Position numbers and translations under genes: made by a program
NCBI RefSeq assembly: GCF_000613845.1
Contig: NZ_BAJT01000003.1
Location: 157,237-221,236, forward strand
Reading direction: 5' to 3'
Source of the DNA: Asaia astilbis JCM 15831
GTDB taxonomy: Bacteria; Pseudomonadota; Alphaproteobacteria; Acetobacterales; Acetobacteraceae
DNA length: 64,000 bases
Shown: positions 1 to 13,985 of the stretch, in pieces
Layout: each line of letters starts with the position of its first letter
Position numbering within the stretch: the stretch's first letter is position 1
Notes under the pieces: generated by a model
Told to the model about the DNA's origin: nothing
Seen by the model: the letters and a program-made list of their open reading frames with translations, nothing else
The model's database searches: none

Positions 1-20
1 AGATCGGCTTCAACGATTAG

Positions 21-48
21 AAAAAGCGGCCCTTAGTGGCCGCTTTTT
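21..48. terminator. Bidirectional intrinsic terminator
   Basis: A perfect 11-bp stem (21-31 pairs with 38-48) encloses a 6-nt loop. The stem begins with five A and ends with a T run, so it can terminate transcription from either side. On the minus strand it would close the ftsB unit; on the plus strand it would end a gene lying off the left edge. Confidence 0.85.
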
Positions 49-70
49 TATGTCTACTGCCTGAGGCGCG

Positions 71-106
71 TTCGAAAGTCACAACCCAGCGGGTGTAACT
101 TTCGAA
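71..106. repeat. Long imperfect hairpin downstream of ftsB
   Basis: Nine-base arms at 71-79 and 98-106 are exact reverse complements. Inside them 81-83 can pair with 94-96 and 85-87 with 91-93, leaving a 3-nt loop, one mismatch and one bulge. No T run follows, so it is not a classic terminator. It may protect a 3' end or be a dispersed repeat unit; its function is unknown. Confidence 0.5.
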
Positions 107-135
107 GACGTAGCCTGAAGGTCGAAGTTGATTAT

Positions 136-465
136 TTAGTAAAGCTTCTCATGCGGGCCGTACGGAATGACCGTATCGCCTTCACGCGCCAGATTGAGCA
201 TGGCTCTCGACCGTTCATCGAGCATATCGGCGTCAAGGGCGCGTTCGTTCAGGCTGGTAATGCGACGCTTCCAGACGATTTGCTCGGCTTCGGCGTCTTT
301 TTGCGCCTGCACGGCCTGACTCATGAGGGTGAGTTGCTGGTGATAGGCTTTCATTCCGTGATCGCCCTGAAGGGCGTTCCATCCGAAATAGCCAGTCAGC
401 GCCAGAAAGAGGGCCGGTGGGACAACAGCGCGCACCGCACGGCGGATAACTCGAAAAAACTGCAC
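136..465 (-). CDS. ftsB: FtsB/DivIC-family septum formation initiator
   Basis: This 109-aa protein has one N-terminal membrane segment at about residues 12-31. A charged stretch at about 38-85 is likely coiled coil, and a short tail follows. This is the architecture of FtsB/DivIC, the bitopic divisome protein that pairs with FtsL and FtsQ at the septum. It lies directly downstream of eno on the same strand, a pairing common in Proteobacteria. A 11-bp hairpin (545-571) sits between the two genes. The family is recognised from architecture and neighbourhood; the sequence itself is poorly conserved. Confidence 0.8.
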   Translation of the reverse strand: MQFFRVIRRAVRAVVPPALFLALTGYFGWNALQGDHGMKAYHQQLTLMSQAVQAQKDAEAEQIVWKRRITSLNERALDADMLDERSRAMLNLAREGDTVIPYGPHEKLY

Positions 466-544
466 GGGAACTCCATGAACGCAAGCATGCGCTATTAAAG
501 CGATGCTAACCCCATAAAAGTTTCCTTAACAATAACGTGAAAGG

Positions 545-571
545 CCGGAGACAAGAAAAACTTGTCTCCGG
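545..571. terminator. Hairpin between eno and ftsB
   Basis: A perfect 11-bp stem (545-555 with 561-571) has a 5-nt A loop on the plus strand, U on the minus strand. It lies just past the eno stop at 580. There is no strong T run after it on the minus strand, so it may be a weak terminator, an mRNA 3' end stabiliser or an attenuator between eno and ftsB. Confidence 0.55.
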
Positions 572-579
572 GGTTGATT

Positions 580-2434
<1,855 letters not shown>

Positions 2435-2447
<13 letters not shown>

Positions 2448-2897
2448 AAAACAGGCTCGCAGATCACCGGAAAATTGACCGAGCGTGCAATGAAGCAATG
2501 GGCGTGAGCCTGTTCATGAAGTGCTTCGGCTCTGGAGAGTGAGCTGCCACTGGCGAGGGTGATGAGGGGGCGCAAAACCGCGCTCTCGAATTCGCCATCG
2601 CCTTGCGGCGATTCAAGCATGACAGCTTCGGCATTGTCTTCATACGCTGTCACGACGATGCCAGCGCCAGCACAAAGCCCGAGATACCAAAGCTTGTGAC
2701 AGGCGCTGAGGGAGGCGAGCAGCAATTCGCCAGGGTTCCAGCCCGTCGGATCGCCGTGAAAGCTCGGATCGGCAGAACCGTGGATGACTGGCTTGCCCTC
2801 GGCAGCAATATCATGATTGCGCCCGTAGACATGCCAGGAGCGTGTTCCTAGCCCGTGATTGCCTGTCCACTCAGTACGGACAGAATAGACGTGACGC

Positions 2898-2908
<11 letters not shown>
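2435..2908 (-). CDS. OsmC-family protein
   Basis: The 157-aa protein matches the OsmC/Ohr fold, cytoplasmic thiol peroxidases that reduce organic hydroperoxides. The N-terminal half carries [14 protein letters not shown] with the first conserved Cys at about residue 70. A second Cys lies in [11 protein letters not shown] near residue 138, as expected for the redox pair. The start lies inside the end of kdsA (11-bp overlap), so the two are probably translationally coupled. Its peroxide substrate cannot be told from sequence, and OsmC-like members without clear peroxidase activity exist. Confidence 0.85.
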
Positions 2909-5424
<2,516 letters not shown>

Positions 5425-5443
5425 AATTTTTGAGTTTGTGACC

Positions 5444-5794
5444 TTACTGCTTCGCTGGCGTCGCCGGTACCTGCTGGGGCGAGGTCGGTGCGGCCGGGGC
5501 AGGGGTCGTCTGTGAAGACGATGCCGGGGCGGGCTGGGCAAGAATGTCGCTGCCAGAATGGGTCGAGGCGCCACGGTTCAGCACGGCAAGAAGCAGGCAA
5601 AGAATCATGAACACGCCAGCGAGGATGGATGTCGAGCGTGTCAGGAGATTGGCCGTGCCGCGCCCGGTCATGAAGGACCCCATGCCCTGGCTGCTTCCGA
5701 TGCCGAGGCCACCACCTTCACTGCGCTGAATGAGAATGACGCCGATCAGGGCTATGGTCACGAAGAAGTTGAGAACGAGCAGCAGCGTGGTCAT
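5444..5794 (-). CDS. secG: Preprotein translocase subunit SecG
   Basis: SecG is a small inner-membrane component of the SecYEG channel. This 116-aa protein has two membrane segments (about residues 2-20 and 55-72). Between them lies the conserved cytoplasmic loop with IQRSEGGGLG. The C-terminal 40 residues are a low-complexity Ala/Pro/Ser/Gln tail, common in alphaproteobacterial SecG. It sits between tpiA and pyrG on the same strand, and the tpiA-secG pairing is widespread in bacteria. Confidence 0.93.
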   Translation of the reverse strand: MTTLLLVLNFFVTIALIGVILIQRSEGGGLGIGSSQGMGSFMTGRGTANLLTRSTSILAGVFMILCLLLAVLNRGASTHSGSDILAQPAPASSSQTTPAPAAPTSPQQVPATPAKQ

Positions 5795-5828
5795 GTCCGG
5801 CTTTCAGGTAATCACGATAAAAATGCCG

Positions 5829-6577
5829 TCAGGAAGTCAGCGAAAGACCAGCCTTTGCGATGCCGAGAAACGATCCGGCAGACAAGCTGGCCCCGCCGAC
5901 GAGCACGCCCCCCACACCGGGAACAGCGAGGATGGACGCGGCATCTTCGGGCTTGACTGAGCCGCCATACAGGACCCGGTCGATTTGTCATCCGTTTCCA
6001 GATGGCGGTGCAGAACCTCATGCAGGAAGGAGAGGCGCGACTGAATGTCTTCGCGCGTGGCGGCCTTGCCTGTGCCGATCGCCCAGATCGGCTCATACGC
6101 AACGACACCGTTGAAGTCGGGGGGGAGGCACTCGGTGATCTGCTCGGTCAGCCACGTCTCCGCCACACCGTCTTCCTGTTGCTGCGCGGTTTCGCCCACG
6201 CAGACGACCGGGCATAGTCCGTGCTCGCAAGCAGCGCGAACTTTGCGTCTCACGAGCTCATTTGTCTCATGGTGATGTTCGCGTCGTTCGGAATGCCCCA
6301 GGATGACATGGGTTACCCCAAGATCCGCAAGCATGGGTGCGGCAATATCGCCCGTGAAGGCCCCCTCGGACTCTGCATGACAATCCTGAGCACCCAGGCC
6401 GATGTCGTGAGCGCGCAAAAGAGATGCCAAAGCGCCGATGAGCGTGAAGGGCGGGGCGATTATAATCTCGCGTTCAGCCACAATCGGGGCAATTGCGCCG
6501 GCAATCCCGGTGGCAAGATCATTCCCTTGTTCGTGCAGCCCATGCATTTTCCAGTTGCCTATGATCATCTGGCGCAT
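5829..6577 (-). CDS. tpiA: Triosephosphate isomerase (frameshifted)
   Basis: TpiA interconverts dihydroxyacetone phosphate and glyceraldehyde 3-phosphate. The start at 6577 gives [13 protein letters not shown], with the substrate-binding Asn and Lys. [10 protein letters not shown] holds the catalytic His and [14 protein letters not shown] the catalytic Glu and mobile loop. The frame breaks near 5985 after LETDDK. Restoring one A in a short A run gives an [15 protein letters not shown] continuation to a stop at 5829, making a normal protein of about 249 aa. It is divergent from ppiD, and the spacer holds a perfect palindrome. Confidence 0.93.
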
Positions 6578-6672
6578 CGTGCTCTCTCCATCCCGGGCGA
6601 TCAGCCTGCTTAGCGCAGGTCTTCGGGACCGGAACAGACCATTTCTCAACAAAATACATCATCTTCTTGTCA

Positions 6673-6699
6673 GCTGTGTCACATCTGATGTGACACAGC
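6673..6699. promoter_or_regulatory. Perfect 13-bp-arm palindrome, candidate operator
   Basis: Positions 6673-6685 are the exact reverse complement of 6687-6699 with a single T between. The core reads TGTCACATCTGATGTGACA. It lies between divergent tpiA (start 6577) and ppiD (start 6803), where both promoters must be. The size and symmetry fit a dimeric repressor or activator site, but no known regulator can be assigned. A related but imperfect TGTGTCAC element occurs near 23590. Confidence 0.6.
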
Positions 6700-6802
6700 C
6701 TCACACAAGGCGGGGCGTTTTGGGCGCCGTCTGGTCAAGGAGAGTGTCTGGCAGTATGGTCCTGCGCTTCAATCCTTGGCGAATTGCGGATCTGTAGCGC
6801 GT

Positions 6803-8721
6803 ATGATTTCGACTTTGCGGCATCTTGTTGTCGATTCCTGGATCGGGCGTCTCATCGCTCTCCTCATTTTTCTCGCTTTTGTGGGGTGGGGCGTCGGTGA
6901 CGTGGTCGGGAGCTATAATGGCTCGCAGGCCGACACGGTCGTCACCATCGGCTCACGTCGGATCACGGCTTCTGACCTCGATCGTGGCATTCGCAATCGT
7001 TTCCCTGCCGCTGCGCAGCAGATGGGCGTGAGTGATCCGTCCCAGCTGCCCCCCAATGTGCGTCGCGAAGTTGCGCAGGGTGTTCTGCAAAGTCTTCTGG
7101 CCCAGAACGAAGCGCTGGCTCTTGCTGATCGCAACGGAATGAAGGTTCCGGATGCTCTGGTTCGCAAGGAAGTCTTCAGCTATCGCGCTTTTCAGGGAAC
7201 GGATGGACGCTTCGACCGCAAGCTCTTCGACGAACGGCTGAAAAAACTCGGCCTTCAGGAACGCACCCTGCTTGAATCGGTGCGAGACGATATCGGCGCT
7301 CGCGGCCTGCTCGACGGACTTGGAAAAACGATGGTCGTGCCAAATTCCGTTCTCGATCAGCTGCTGGCTTTCAATACGCGTCAGTACAAAACTGATCTGC
7401 TGCGTCTCGACAGTGGCAGCATGGCCGTCCCGGCCGCGGCTGAAGAAGCCCAGTTGCGCCGCTATTACGACAATCATTCCTCGCAGTACCGTTCGGCCGA
7501 GTATCGCCATGCGAAGATCATTCTGCTGTCGGTTGACAGTGTTGCGCACAGCCTGACCGTGCCGGATGAGCAGCTCAAGCGCTACTATGAGTTCGAGAAT
7601 GCTAAATATAATGTCCCGGAAACGCGCGATATCGAAGTTCTGACTCTCCCGAACCGCGTTGCGGCTGAGGCGATTGTCACGGCCTGGAAAGCCAATTCCG
7701 ATTGGGCCAGCATCCAGAAAGCAGACCCCTCGGCGGCCTCTGTTTCGTTCCCCCATGCCCGACAAGCTGATATTCCCAGCCCGGAGCTGGCTAAGGCAGC
7801 TTTCTCGGCTCCGGAGAACGCGGTGCAGGGGCCAATTGAGAGCCCGACGGGCTGGATCGTCTTCAGGGTGGCGGCCATTGCCGCCCCGCATAAGACCGAT
7901 TTCGAGCACGCCAAAGCCGAGATTCGTGACGAAATCGCCCGGTCGCAAGCGCCGCAACTCTTTGCGCAGCGTTTCGCCAGCCTTCAGGATGCGATTGCCG
8001 GCAGTGCTGACCTTGAGCAAATCCCGACCGATCTGGGCGCTGTGCCGGCTCAGGGATCGCTCGATGAGCAGGGCCTGACCAAGGACGGCGAAATGGCGCC
8101 CCTGCCGGGCGATGAGGCCACACGCAAGGCCATCATCGCGCGTGTGTTCGAACAGAAGAAGGGCGACAAGCCTCTCTGGTGAACGGGCCGCAGGGAAGTG
8201 CCTTTGCCGTGGTCGTCGATCAGATCGAGCCCGGTCATGTGAAGCCTTACGAGGTCGTGCGCGAACAGGTTGGCCATGACTGGCTCAAGGCGCAGCAGCT
8301 TCACATGGCTGATGAACGTGCGACCACGATCATGCTGGCGGCGCGTCGTTCAGGCGGACTCGAGAAGGCTGTCGCGGGCACGACTGACGCAGCTGCAATG
8401 CAGAAAGATCTGCCTCTCTCCAGAATGCAGAATGCGGGTCTGCCTGCGGCTCTTCTGTCCGCGGTGTTTGCGACAGCTCCCGGCAAGACCGGAATGCTTG
8501 CTGTCGGCGATACGCTCTATGTCTTTACGGTGACCGGCACACAGGCTGCGTCTGCCAAAAGCACGAAGGCGCTTCGTGCCTCGATGCAGAACCAGCTGCA
8601 GGAGACGGTTCAGTCCGACGTGCCGACGGTCTTCGTTCATAGTCTCGAAAACCAGATCAAGCCTGTTCCGAACATGCCTGTCCTGCAGCAGGTTCTGAAT
8701 GCGGCGGCAGGGCAGCCATGA
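6803..8721 (+). CDS. ppiD: Membrane-anchored peptidyl-prolyl isomerase, PpiD/SurA type (frameshifted)
   Basis: PpiD-like chaperones are tethered to the inner membrane and fold exported proteins in the periplasm. The start at 6803 gives MISTLRHLVVDSW and one N-terminal membrane helix (about residues 15-35). A SurA-N-like region follows at about 50-160, and then a parvulin region with the terminal SPTGWIVFRV element. Translation stops early at 8182, but the next frame continues with NGPQGSAFAVVVDQI. One base is therefore missing near 8173 in CCTCTC. The corrected protein is about 639 aa, normal for PpiD. Its stop overlaps the trpE start by 4 bp, linking it to the trp genes. Confidence 0.85.
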
Positions 8722-10190
8722 CGACACGCTTCGTCTACAGCATCGAGGCCGCCGACCTTCTGACGCCGGTTTCAGCCTTCATGAAGCTTTCTTCTCTCGT
8801 TCCCGAGCATGAGAAGGGTCGCCCCTATCGTCTCCTCTTCGAGAGTGTCGAGGGGGGCGCGACACGGGGGCGTTATTCCGTCATCGCCCTTTTGCCTGAT
8901 CTGGTATGGCGCTGCGCTCACGGTGTGGCCTCGATCAATCATGCGCCTTTTGAGTCTGGTTCACAGTTCGAGGAAGTCGCCGAGAAGCCTCTGCACTCGC
9001 TGCGGGCTCTGATCGAGACAAGTCGGGCCGCGCTGCCCGAGGGGCTGCCGACGATGATCGGTGGTGTCTTCGGCTATCTCGGTTATGACATGGTCCGCCA
9101 GATGGAGGTCCTGCCAGACGCGCCGCCGGATGATCTGCATCTCCCCGATGGCGTCATGATGCGTCCAAGCCTGTTTGCCGTATTCGACTCGGTCAGAGAC
9201 GAGCTCTATCTAGCTGTGCCTGTACGCGAAAACGGTATGACGGAAGAAGCTGCTCAGCTGCTGCTGGAGCGCGCTCGCAAAGCGCTTGTCTCTGCACCTC
9301 TCGAGCTGCCCGCGTCGCTGCCGCAAGGGACGCAGCTTGCTGCCCCTGTTTCGACGTTCACCCCGGATGCCTTCATGGATCGGGTCAGGAAGGCGCAGGA
9401 TTATATCGCTGCGGGCGACGCCTTTCAGATCGTCCCAAGTCAGCGTTTCGAGACCGCGTTCCCGCTGCCGCCTCTGGCGCTTTATCGCTCCTTGCGCCGT
9501 GTCAATCCTGCCCCGTTCTTGTTTCTGGTCGAAATGGACGGGTTCTCGCTGGTTGGATCGTCCCCCGAAATTCTTGTCCGACTGCGCGATGGCGCGGTGA
9601 CCGTGCGACCTCTTGCAGGCACTCGTCCGAGAGGCGCGGATCGTGATGAGGATGAACGCCTTGAGGCCGAGCTGCTGGCCGATCAGAAGGAGCGTGCCGA
9701 GCATCTGATGCTGATCGATCTCGGTCGCAACGATGTCGGGCGCGTTGCCCAGACAGGATCCGTGACTGTGCCCGCTTCCTTCGTGGTCGAGCGTTACAGC
9801 CACGTGATGCATATCTCTTCGACAGTGCAGGGGCTCATTCAGCCGCAGTACGATGCTTTGGATGCTCTGTCCGCTGCCTTTCCGGCAGGAACGCTGACAG
9901 GCGCGCCGAAAATTCGGGCGATGGAAATCATCGATGAGCTGGAAGTGACCCGTCGCGGCCCATATTCCGGCTGCATAGGTTACATTGGCGCCGATGGCGA
10001 TATGGATACCTGCATCGGGCTGCGTATGGCGATCCTGCACAAGGACCGTATGTATGTGCAGGCTGGATGTGGCGTTGTGGCTGACAGTGACCCTGTCAGT
10101 GAGGAGATGGAGACGCGGCACAAATCGCGCGCCATTTTCCGTGCCGCCGAACTCGCCGTGCAGCAGGCCAGTGACTGTGGCGGAGTGTAA
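8718..10190 (+). CDS. trpE: Anthranilate synthase component I
   Basis: TrpE makes anthranilate from chorismate using ammonia supplied by TrpG, the first step to tryptophan. At 490 aa it is full length. The N-terminal LLFES resembles the LLES motif for tryptophan feedback binding. The C-terminal chorismate-binding domain includes RPLAGTRPRGADRDED, DLGRNDVGRV and AFPAGTLTGAPKIRAMEIID. It overlaps ppiD by 4 bp and is followed by trpG, trpD and trpC. No leader peptide or attenuator is visible, because the upstream sequence is coding. Confidence 0.97.
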   Translation: MTTRFVYSIEAADLLTPVSAFMKLSSLVPEHEKGRPYRLLFESVEGGATRGRYSVIALLPDLVWRCAHGVASINHAPFESGSQFEEVAEKPLHSLRALIETSRAALPEGLPTMIGGVFGYLGYDMVRQMEVLPDAPPDDLHLPDGVMMRPSLFAVFDSVRDELYLAVPVRENGMTEEAAQLLLERARKALVSAPLELPASLPQGTQLAAPVSTFTPDAFMDRVRKAQDYIAAGDAFQIVPSQRFETAFPLPPLALYRSLRRVNPAPFLFLVEMDGFSLVGSSPEILVRLRDGAVTVRPLAGTRPRGADRDEDERLEAELLADQKERAEHLMLIDLGRNDVGRVAQTGSVTVPASFVVERYSHVMHISSTVQGLIQPQYDALDALSAAFPAGTLTGAPKIRAMEIIDELEVTRRGPYSGCIGYIGADGDMDTCIGLRMAILHKDRMYVQAGCGVVADSDPVSEEMETRHKSRAIFRAAELAVQQASDCGGV

Positions 10191-10231
10191 TCGAATTTGA
10201 CGTTCATCAGAGACAGCGCCATCTTAGTGCC

Positions 10232-10828
10232 ATGATATTGCTGATCGACAACTACGACAGTTTTACCTTCAATCTCGTCCATCATTTCGGGGCGCTGGGT
10301 GAAAGCTGTGACGTCTGGCGTAACGATGCGCTGAGCGTGCAGGCGGCGCTTGACCTCAATCCGGAAGCCATTGTGATTTCCCCGGGGCCCTGCTCACCCA
10401 ACGAAGCCGGGATCTGCTGTGCGCTGATCGAGGCAGCCGCACCGCGCATTCCTGTGCTGGGCGTCTGCCTTGGGCATCAGGCGATCGGTCAGGTTTTCGG
10501 TGCGAGCGTCGTGCGCGCGCCGAAGCCGATGCATGGCAAGGTCGATGCGATCGAGCATGATGGCACGGGTGTTTTCCACGGGCTTTCGAGTCCGTCACAG
10601 GCGACGCGTTATCATAGTCTGACTCTCGCCCCTAAGACGATTCCGGACTCCCTGATTGTCAATGCGCGCTCGAGTGACGGGGTTGTGATGGGCGTCCATC
10701 ATCGAACGCTGCCGGTACACGGGGTGCAGTTTCATCCCGAGAGCATCGCTTCCGCCGATGGCCAGCGTATGTTGGCCAATTTCCTCAGCATTGCACGCGA
10801 TGCGCGCCAGAAAACGCAAGTTGCCTGA
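10232..10828 (+). CDS. trpG: Anthranilate synthase component II (glutamine amidotransferase)
   Basis: TrpG hydrolyses glutamine and passes ammonia to TrpE. This 198-aa class I amidotransferase begins with ILLIDNYDSFTFNL. The nucleophilic Cys79 lies in GVCLGHQAIG, and the His-Glu of the triad in VQFHPESI near residue 170. It starts 41 bp after trpE and its stop abuts the trpD start at 10829. In many bacteria the same subunit also serves PabB; no pabB is seen here. Confidence 0.96.
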   Translation: MILLIDNYDSFTFNLVHHFGALGESCDVWRNDALSVQAALDLNPEAIVISPGPCSPNEAGICCALIEAAAPRIPVLGVCLGHQAIGQVFGASVVRAPKPMHGKVDAIEHDGTGVFHGLSSPSQATRYHSLTLAPKTIPDSLIVNARSSDGVVMGVHHRTLPVHGVQFHPESIASADGQRMLANFLSIARDARQKTQVA

Positions 10829-11947
10829 ATGGACACGCATACGGGCCGTTTGACGAAGGCGCTTCGTCAGCTGGCGGAAGGCCATGTTCTGTCTGACAGT
10901 GAGACAGAGGCACTTTTTACCCTCGTAATGCAGGGGCAGGTTCCGTCCGAGCAACTCGCTGCCATCCTGATGGCATTGAGAGTACGTGGCGAGACGGTTG
11001 ACGAGCTGACCGGTGCCGTGCGCGCCGTTCGGGCCTGCATGACCACACTGCCCTTTGCGCCGGCTGACGCGATGGACGTCTGCGGTACCGGGGGCGATGG
11101 TCTCGGGACATTGAATGTCTCGACAGCTGTTGCCTTTGTGCTGGCAGGTCTGGACGTGCCTGTTGCCAAGCATGGCAATCGTGCTCTCTCATCCCGGTCC
11201 GGGGCAACGGACACGCTGATGGCGCTCGGCATCGCCCCTTGTGACGATCTTGATGAGCAGGCCCGACGTCTGACCGAAGACAATCTGGCGTTTCTTGCGG
11301 CGCCCTTGCATCATCCGGCCATGCGCTTTGCGGCTCCGGTTCGTACGTCGCTGGGATTTCGAACGCTTTTCAATCTTATCGGTCCGCTCTGTAACCCGGC
11401 ACAGGTCCGACGCCAGATGGTGGGTCTTTACGACGCACGGTGGCTGCGCCCGGTCGTCGAGACGCTGGCCTCGCTCGGTAGCGAGCGCGTCTGGGCGGTG
11501 CATGGCGAGACGGATCTCGGCGGAAGCGATGAAATCACGCTCGCCGGTGTGTCCCATATCCGTGCCTGGGATGACGGGCGGTTCCTCGAGCTCGTTCTGA
11601 CTCCTGAAATGGCAGGTCTGCAGCGTCGACCCATTTCAGCCATTGCGGGCGGTAATTCCTCCCATAATGCGGCGCAGCTGTCCGACCTGCTTTCCGGCCA
11701 GGGCGGCGCTTACCGTGAGACGGTTCTGCTCAATGCGGCGGTTGCCCTGCATGTGAGCGGGCGCTCAGGCATTCTTGAAAATGGCGCGATCATGCCCATT
11801 CTTCTTCAGAGAAATATCGAGAGAGCGGCTGAGGTAATCGATAACGGCCTCGCGCTCTCGGCCCTTGTTCGCGCTCAGCAGGGCGTCAATCGACTGGCCG
11901 AAACGGCTCACTCTTCCACATTGATCCAGACATCAGGACTTTCATGA
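10829..11947 (+). CDS. trpD: Anthranilate phosphoribosyltransferase
   Basis: TrpD transfers phosphoribose from PRPP to anthranilate. The 372-aa protein contains CGTGGDGLGTLNVST (PRPP and metal binding) and KHGNRALSSRSGATD, both diagnostic. It starts immediately after the trpG stop and overlaps trpC by 4 bp. It is somewhat longer than the usual 340 aa, with the extra residues at the C-terminus. The gene is intact. Confidence 0.96.
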   Translation: MDTHTGRLTKALRQLAEGHVLSDSETEALFTLVMQGQVPSEQLAAILMALRVRGETVDELTGAVRAVRACMTTLPFAPADAMDVCGTGGDGLGTLNVSTAVAFVLAGLDVPVAKHGNRALSSRSGATDTLMALGIAPCDDLDEQARRLTEDNLAFLAAPLHHPAMRFAAPVRTSLGFRTLFNLIGPLCNPAQVRRQMVGLYDARWLRPVVETLASLGSERVWAVHGETDLGGSDEITLAGVSHIRAWDDGRFLELVLTPEMAGLQRRPISAIAGGNSSHNAAQLSDLLSGQGGAYRETVLLNAAVALHVSGRSGILENGAIMPILLQRNIERAAEVIDNGLALSALVRAQQGVNRLAETAHSSTLIQTSGLS

Positions 11948-12855
11948 CAGATCACTCGTCCAGTCCGACTCACGACACGCCTGAGGGGTTTCCCGATGTG
12001 CAGGTGCCCGGCACGATCGTGCAGGAGGAGACGTCTCTTCCTCTGTCGGGGCGTGACATGCCGGACGTGCTGGCACGGATCTGTGCTCGCACCCGTATCG
12101 ATGTGGAACAGCGCGCTCTGCTGATGCCGCTTAAGGAGATCACCGCGCGTGCTCGTGAGGTGAACGTGCCGACGCGCGGGTTCGGGCAGGCTCTCAAGCA
12201 GATGGCCGCCGATCAGCGTGTCGGCCTCATCGCAGAGATTAAAAAGGCATCCCCCTCGGCCGGTATTCTCCGTCCGGATTACGATCCGGTGGCGATTGCC
12301 AAATCCTATGAGGAAGCTGGCGCCATCTGCCTGTCGATCCTGACGGAAGGCTCATGCTTCCACGGGTCGATCGAGGATCTGAAGGCGGTCAAGGAAGCCT
12401 GCCCGCTGCCGATCCTGCGCAAGGATTTCATCCTCGAGCCGTGGCAGGTTCACGAAAGTCGATTGATCGGTGCAGATTGCATTCTGCTTATTCTGTCTGC
12501 CCTGAGCGATGCGGAGGCCTCGGATCTGATCGCGCTGGCGCGTGGTCTCGACCTCGATGTTCTGGTTGAGGTGCATGACGAGGCAGAGCTCAACCGGGCG
12601 CTTGCACTCAACACCTCGCTGATCGGGATCAATAACCGCAACCTGCGAAGCCTGACGATCGATCTGGACACAACGGTCAGACTCGCCCCTCTGGTTCCGC
12701 CCGACCGTATTCTGGTTTCGGAGAGCGGAATTCGCACGCTCGAAGATGTGAAACGGGTTGGCGAAGTCGGTGCCAGTGGCATCCTCGTCGGTGAGAGTCT
12801 CTTGCGGGAAGACGATCCGGGCCATGCGGCCCGCCGTCTCCTCGGGACGCTCTAA
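11944..12855 (+). CDS. trpC: Indole-3-glycerol phosphate synthase
   Basis: TrpC closes the indole ring, converting carboxyphenylamino-deoxyribulose phosphate to indole-3-glycerol phosphate. The TIM barrel motifs LIAEIKKASPSAG, LRKDFILEPWQ, GINNRNLRSL and VSESGI are all present. The chosen start overlaps trpD (ATGA) and gives 303 aa, about 35 more than the family norm. An internal ATG at 12058 (MPDVLARICARTR) would give a typical length. trpF, trpB and trpA are not in this window, so the pathway is split. Confidence 0.95.
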   Translation: MTDHSSSPTHDTPEGFPDVQVPGTIVQEETSLPLSGRDMPDVLARICARTRIDVEQRALLMPLKEITARAREVNVPTRGFGQALKQMAADQRVGLIAEIKKASPSAGILRPDYDPVAIAKSYEEAGAICLSILTEGSCFHGSIEDLKAVKEACPLPILRKDFILEPWQVHESRLIGADCILLILSALSDAEASDLIALARGLDLDVLVEVHDEAELNRALALNTSLIGINNRNLRSLTIDLDTTVRLAPLVPPDRILVSESGIRTLEDVKRVGEVGASGILVGESLLREDDPGHAARRLLGTL

Positions 12856-12959
12856 CACACTTATTCATCGCTTGGGTTGTGGACTTGCGCGGCGGGACTG
12901 ATAAATACCGGTCCCTGAAAAGCGCGTGTCGCAACTGTCTGGCTCAGGAGATATTCAGC

Positions 12960-13982
12960 ATGTCCGGCAAAGCCCATAAAGGGGCGGCCCAGCCGCTCGC
13001 GGATCATAACGGACCGACCCTGCCTCTGGAGACCGTTCGCACGGCATATCGCGATATGCTTTTGCTGCGTCGTTTCGAGGAAAAGGCCGGACAGCTCTAC
13101 GGCATGGGTCTGATCGGTGGCTTCTGCCATCTCTATATCGGGCAGGAAGCTGTGATCGTCGGCATGTCGCTGGCGATGAAGCCGGGCGACAAGATCGTTA
13201 CCTCCTATCGCGATCATGCACATATGCTGATGATGGGCATGAGCCCGGGCGGCGTGATGGCCGAGCTGACCGGACGCAAGGACGGTTATTCGCACGGCAA
13301 GGGCGGCTCGATGCACATGTTTTCGCGGGAGAAAAACTTCTACGGCGGTCATGGTATCGTCGGCGCGCAGGTCGCCATTGGTACGGGCCTTGCCTTCGCC
13401 AATAAATATCGTGGGACCGACGAGGTTGGCGTCGCCTATTTCGGCGAAGGCGCAGCTCAGCAGGGGCAGGTTTATGAGAGCTTCAATCTCGCCGCCCTGA
13501 ACAAGCTGCCCTGCATCTATGTGATCGAGAACAACCGCTACGGCATGGGCACAAGTGTCGAGCGCTCCAGCGCTGCGGCCCATGATCTCTCGCAGATTGG
13601 CGCCCCCTGGAAAATTCCGGGCCTCAAGGTCGACGGGATGGATCTCTTTGCCGTTCATGAGGCCGCGCAGAAGGCTGTGGCTCATTGCCGCGCAGGCAAG
13701 GGACCGTTTCTGCTCGAGATGGAAACCTATCGCTATCGTGGTCACTCGATGTCCGACCCGGCGCGTTATCGCGACCGTTCGGAAGTCGAGGAAATGCGCC
13801 GTACGCGTGACCCGATCGAGGCGCTGCACAAGCTTCTCTCCGAAAAGGGGACGAGCGATGAAGCGTTCAAGGAGATCGATGTCGAGGTAAAGCAGATCGT
13901 CAACGACGCTGCCGAGTTCGCCCAGAACAGCCCCGAGCCCGATCTTTCTGAACTTTGGACCGATATTCTGGTGGAGGCGTAA
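12960..13982 (+). CDS. pdhA: Pyruvate dehydrogenase E1 component, alpha subunit
   Basis: This is the thiamine diphosphate-binding alpha chain of the E1 heterotetramer that decarboxylates pyruvate. MSGKAHKG at 12960 has an AGGAG site 8-9 bp upstream; a longer in-frame start at 12879 is unlikely. RDMLLLRRFEEKAGQLYG, GHGIVGAQVAIGTGLA and the ThDP motif from FGEGAAQQGQ to IENNRYGMG are present. The phosphorylation-loop-like YRYRGHSMSDPA follows. The 340-aa protein is followed 3 bp later by pdhB. Confidence 0.96.
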   Translation: MSGKAHKGAAQPLADHNGPTLPLETVRTAYRDMLLLRRFEEKAGQLYGMGLIGGFCHLYIGQEAVIVGMSLAMKPGDKIVTSYRDHAHMLMMGMSPGGVMAELTGRKDGYSHGKGGSMHMFSREKNFYGGHGIVGAQVAIGTGLAFANKYRGTDEVGVAYFGEGAAQQGQVYESFNLAALNKLPCIYVIENNRYGMGTSVERSSAAAHDLSQIGAPWKIPGLKVDGMDLFAVHEAAQKAVAHCRAGKGPFLLEMETYRYRGHSMSDPARYRDRSEVEEMRRTRDPIEALHKLLSEKGTSDEAFKEIDVEVKQIVNDAAEFAQNSPEPDLSELWTDILVEA

Positions 13983-13985
13983 GCT

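Noticed and set aside
3..20. End of a plus-strand coding region finishing with TAG before the first terminator
   Set aside because: Only five codons are visible, too few to support a gene.
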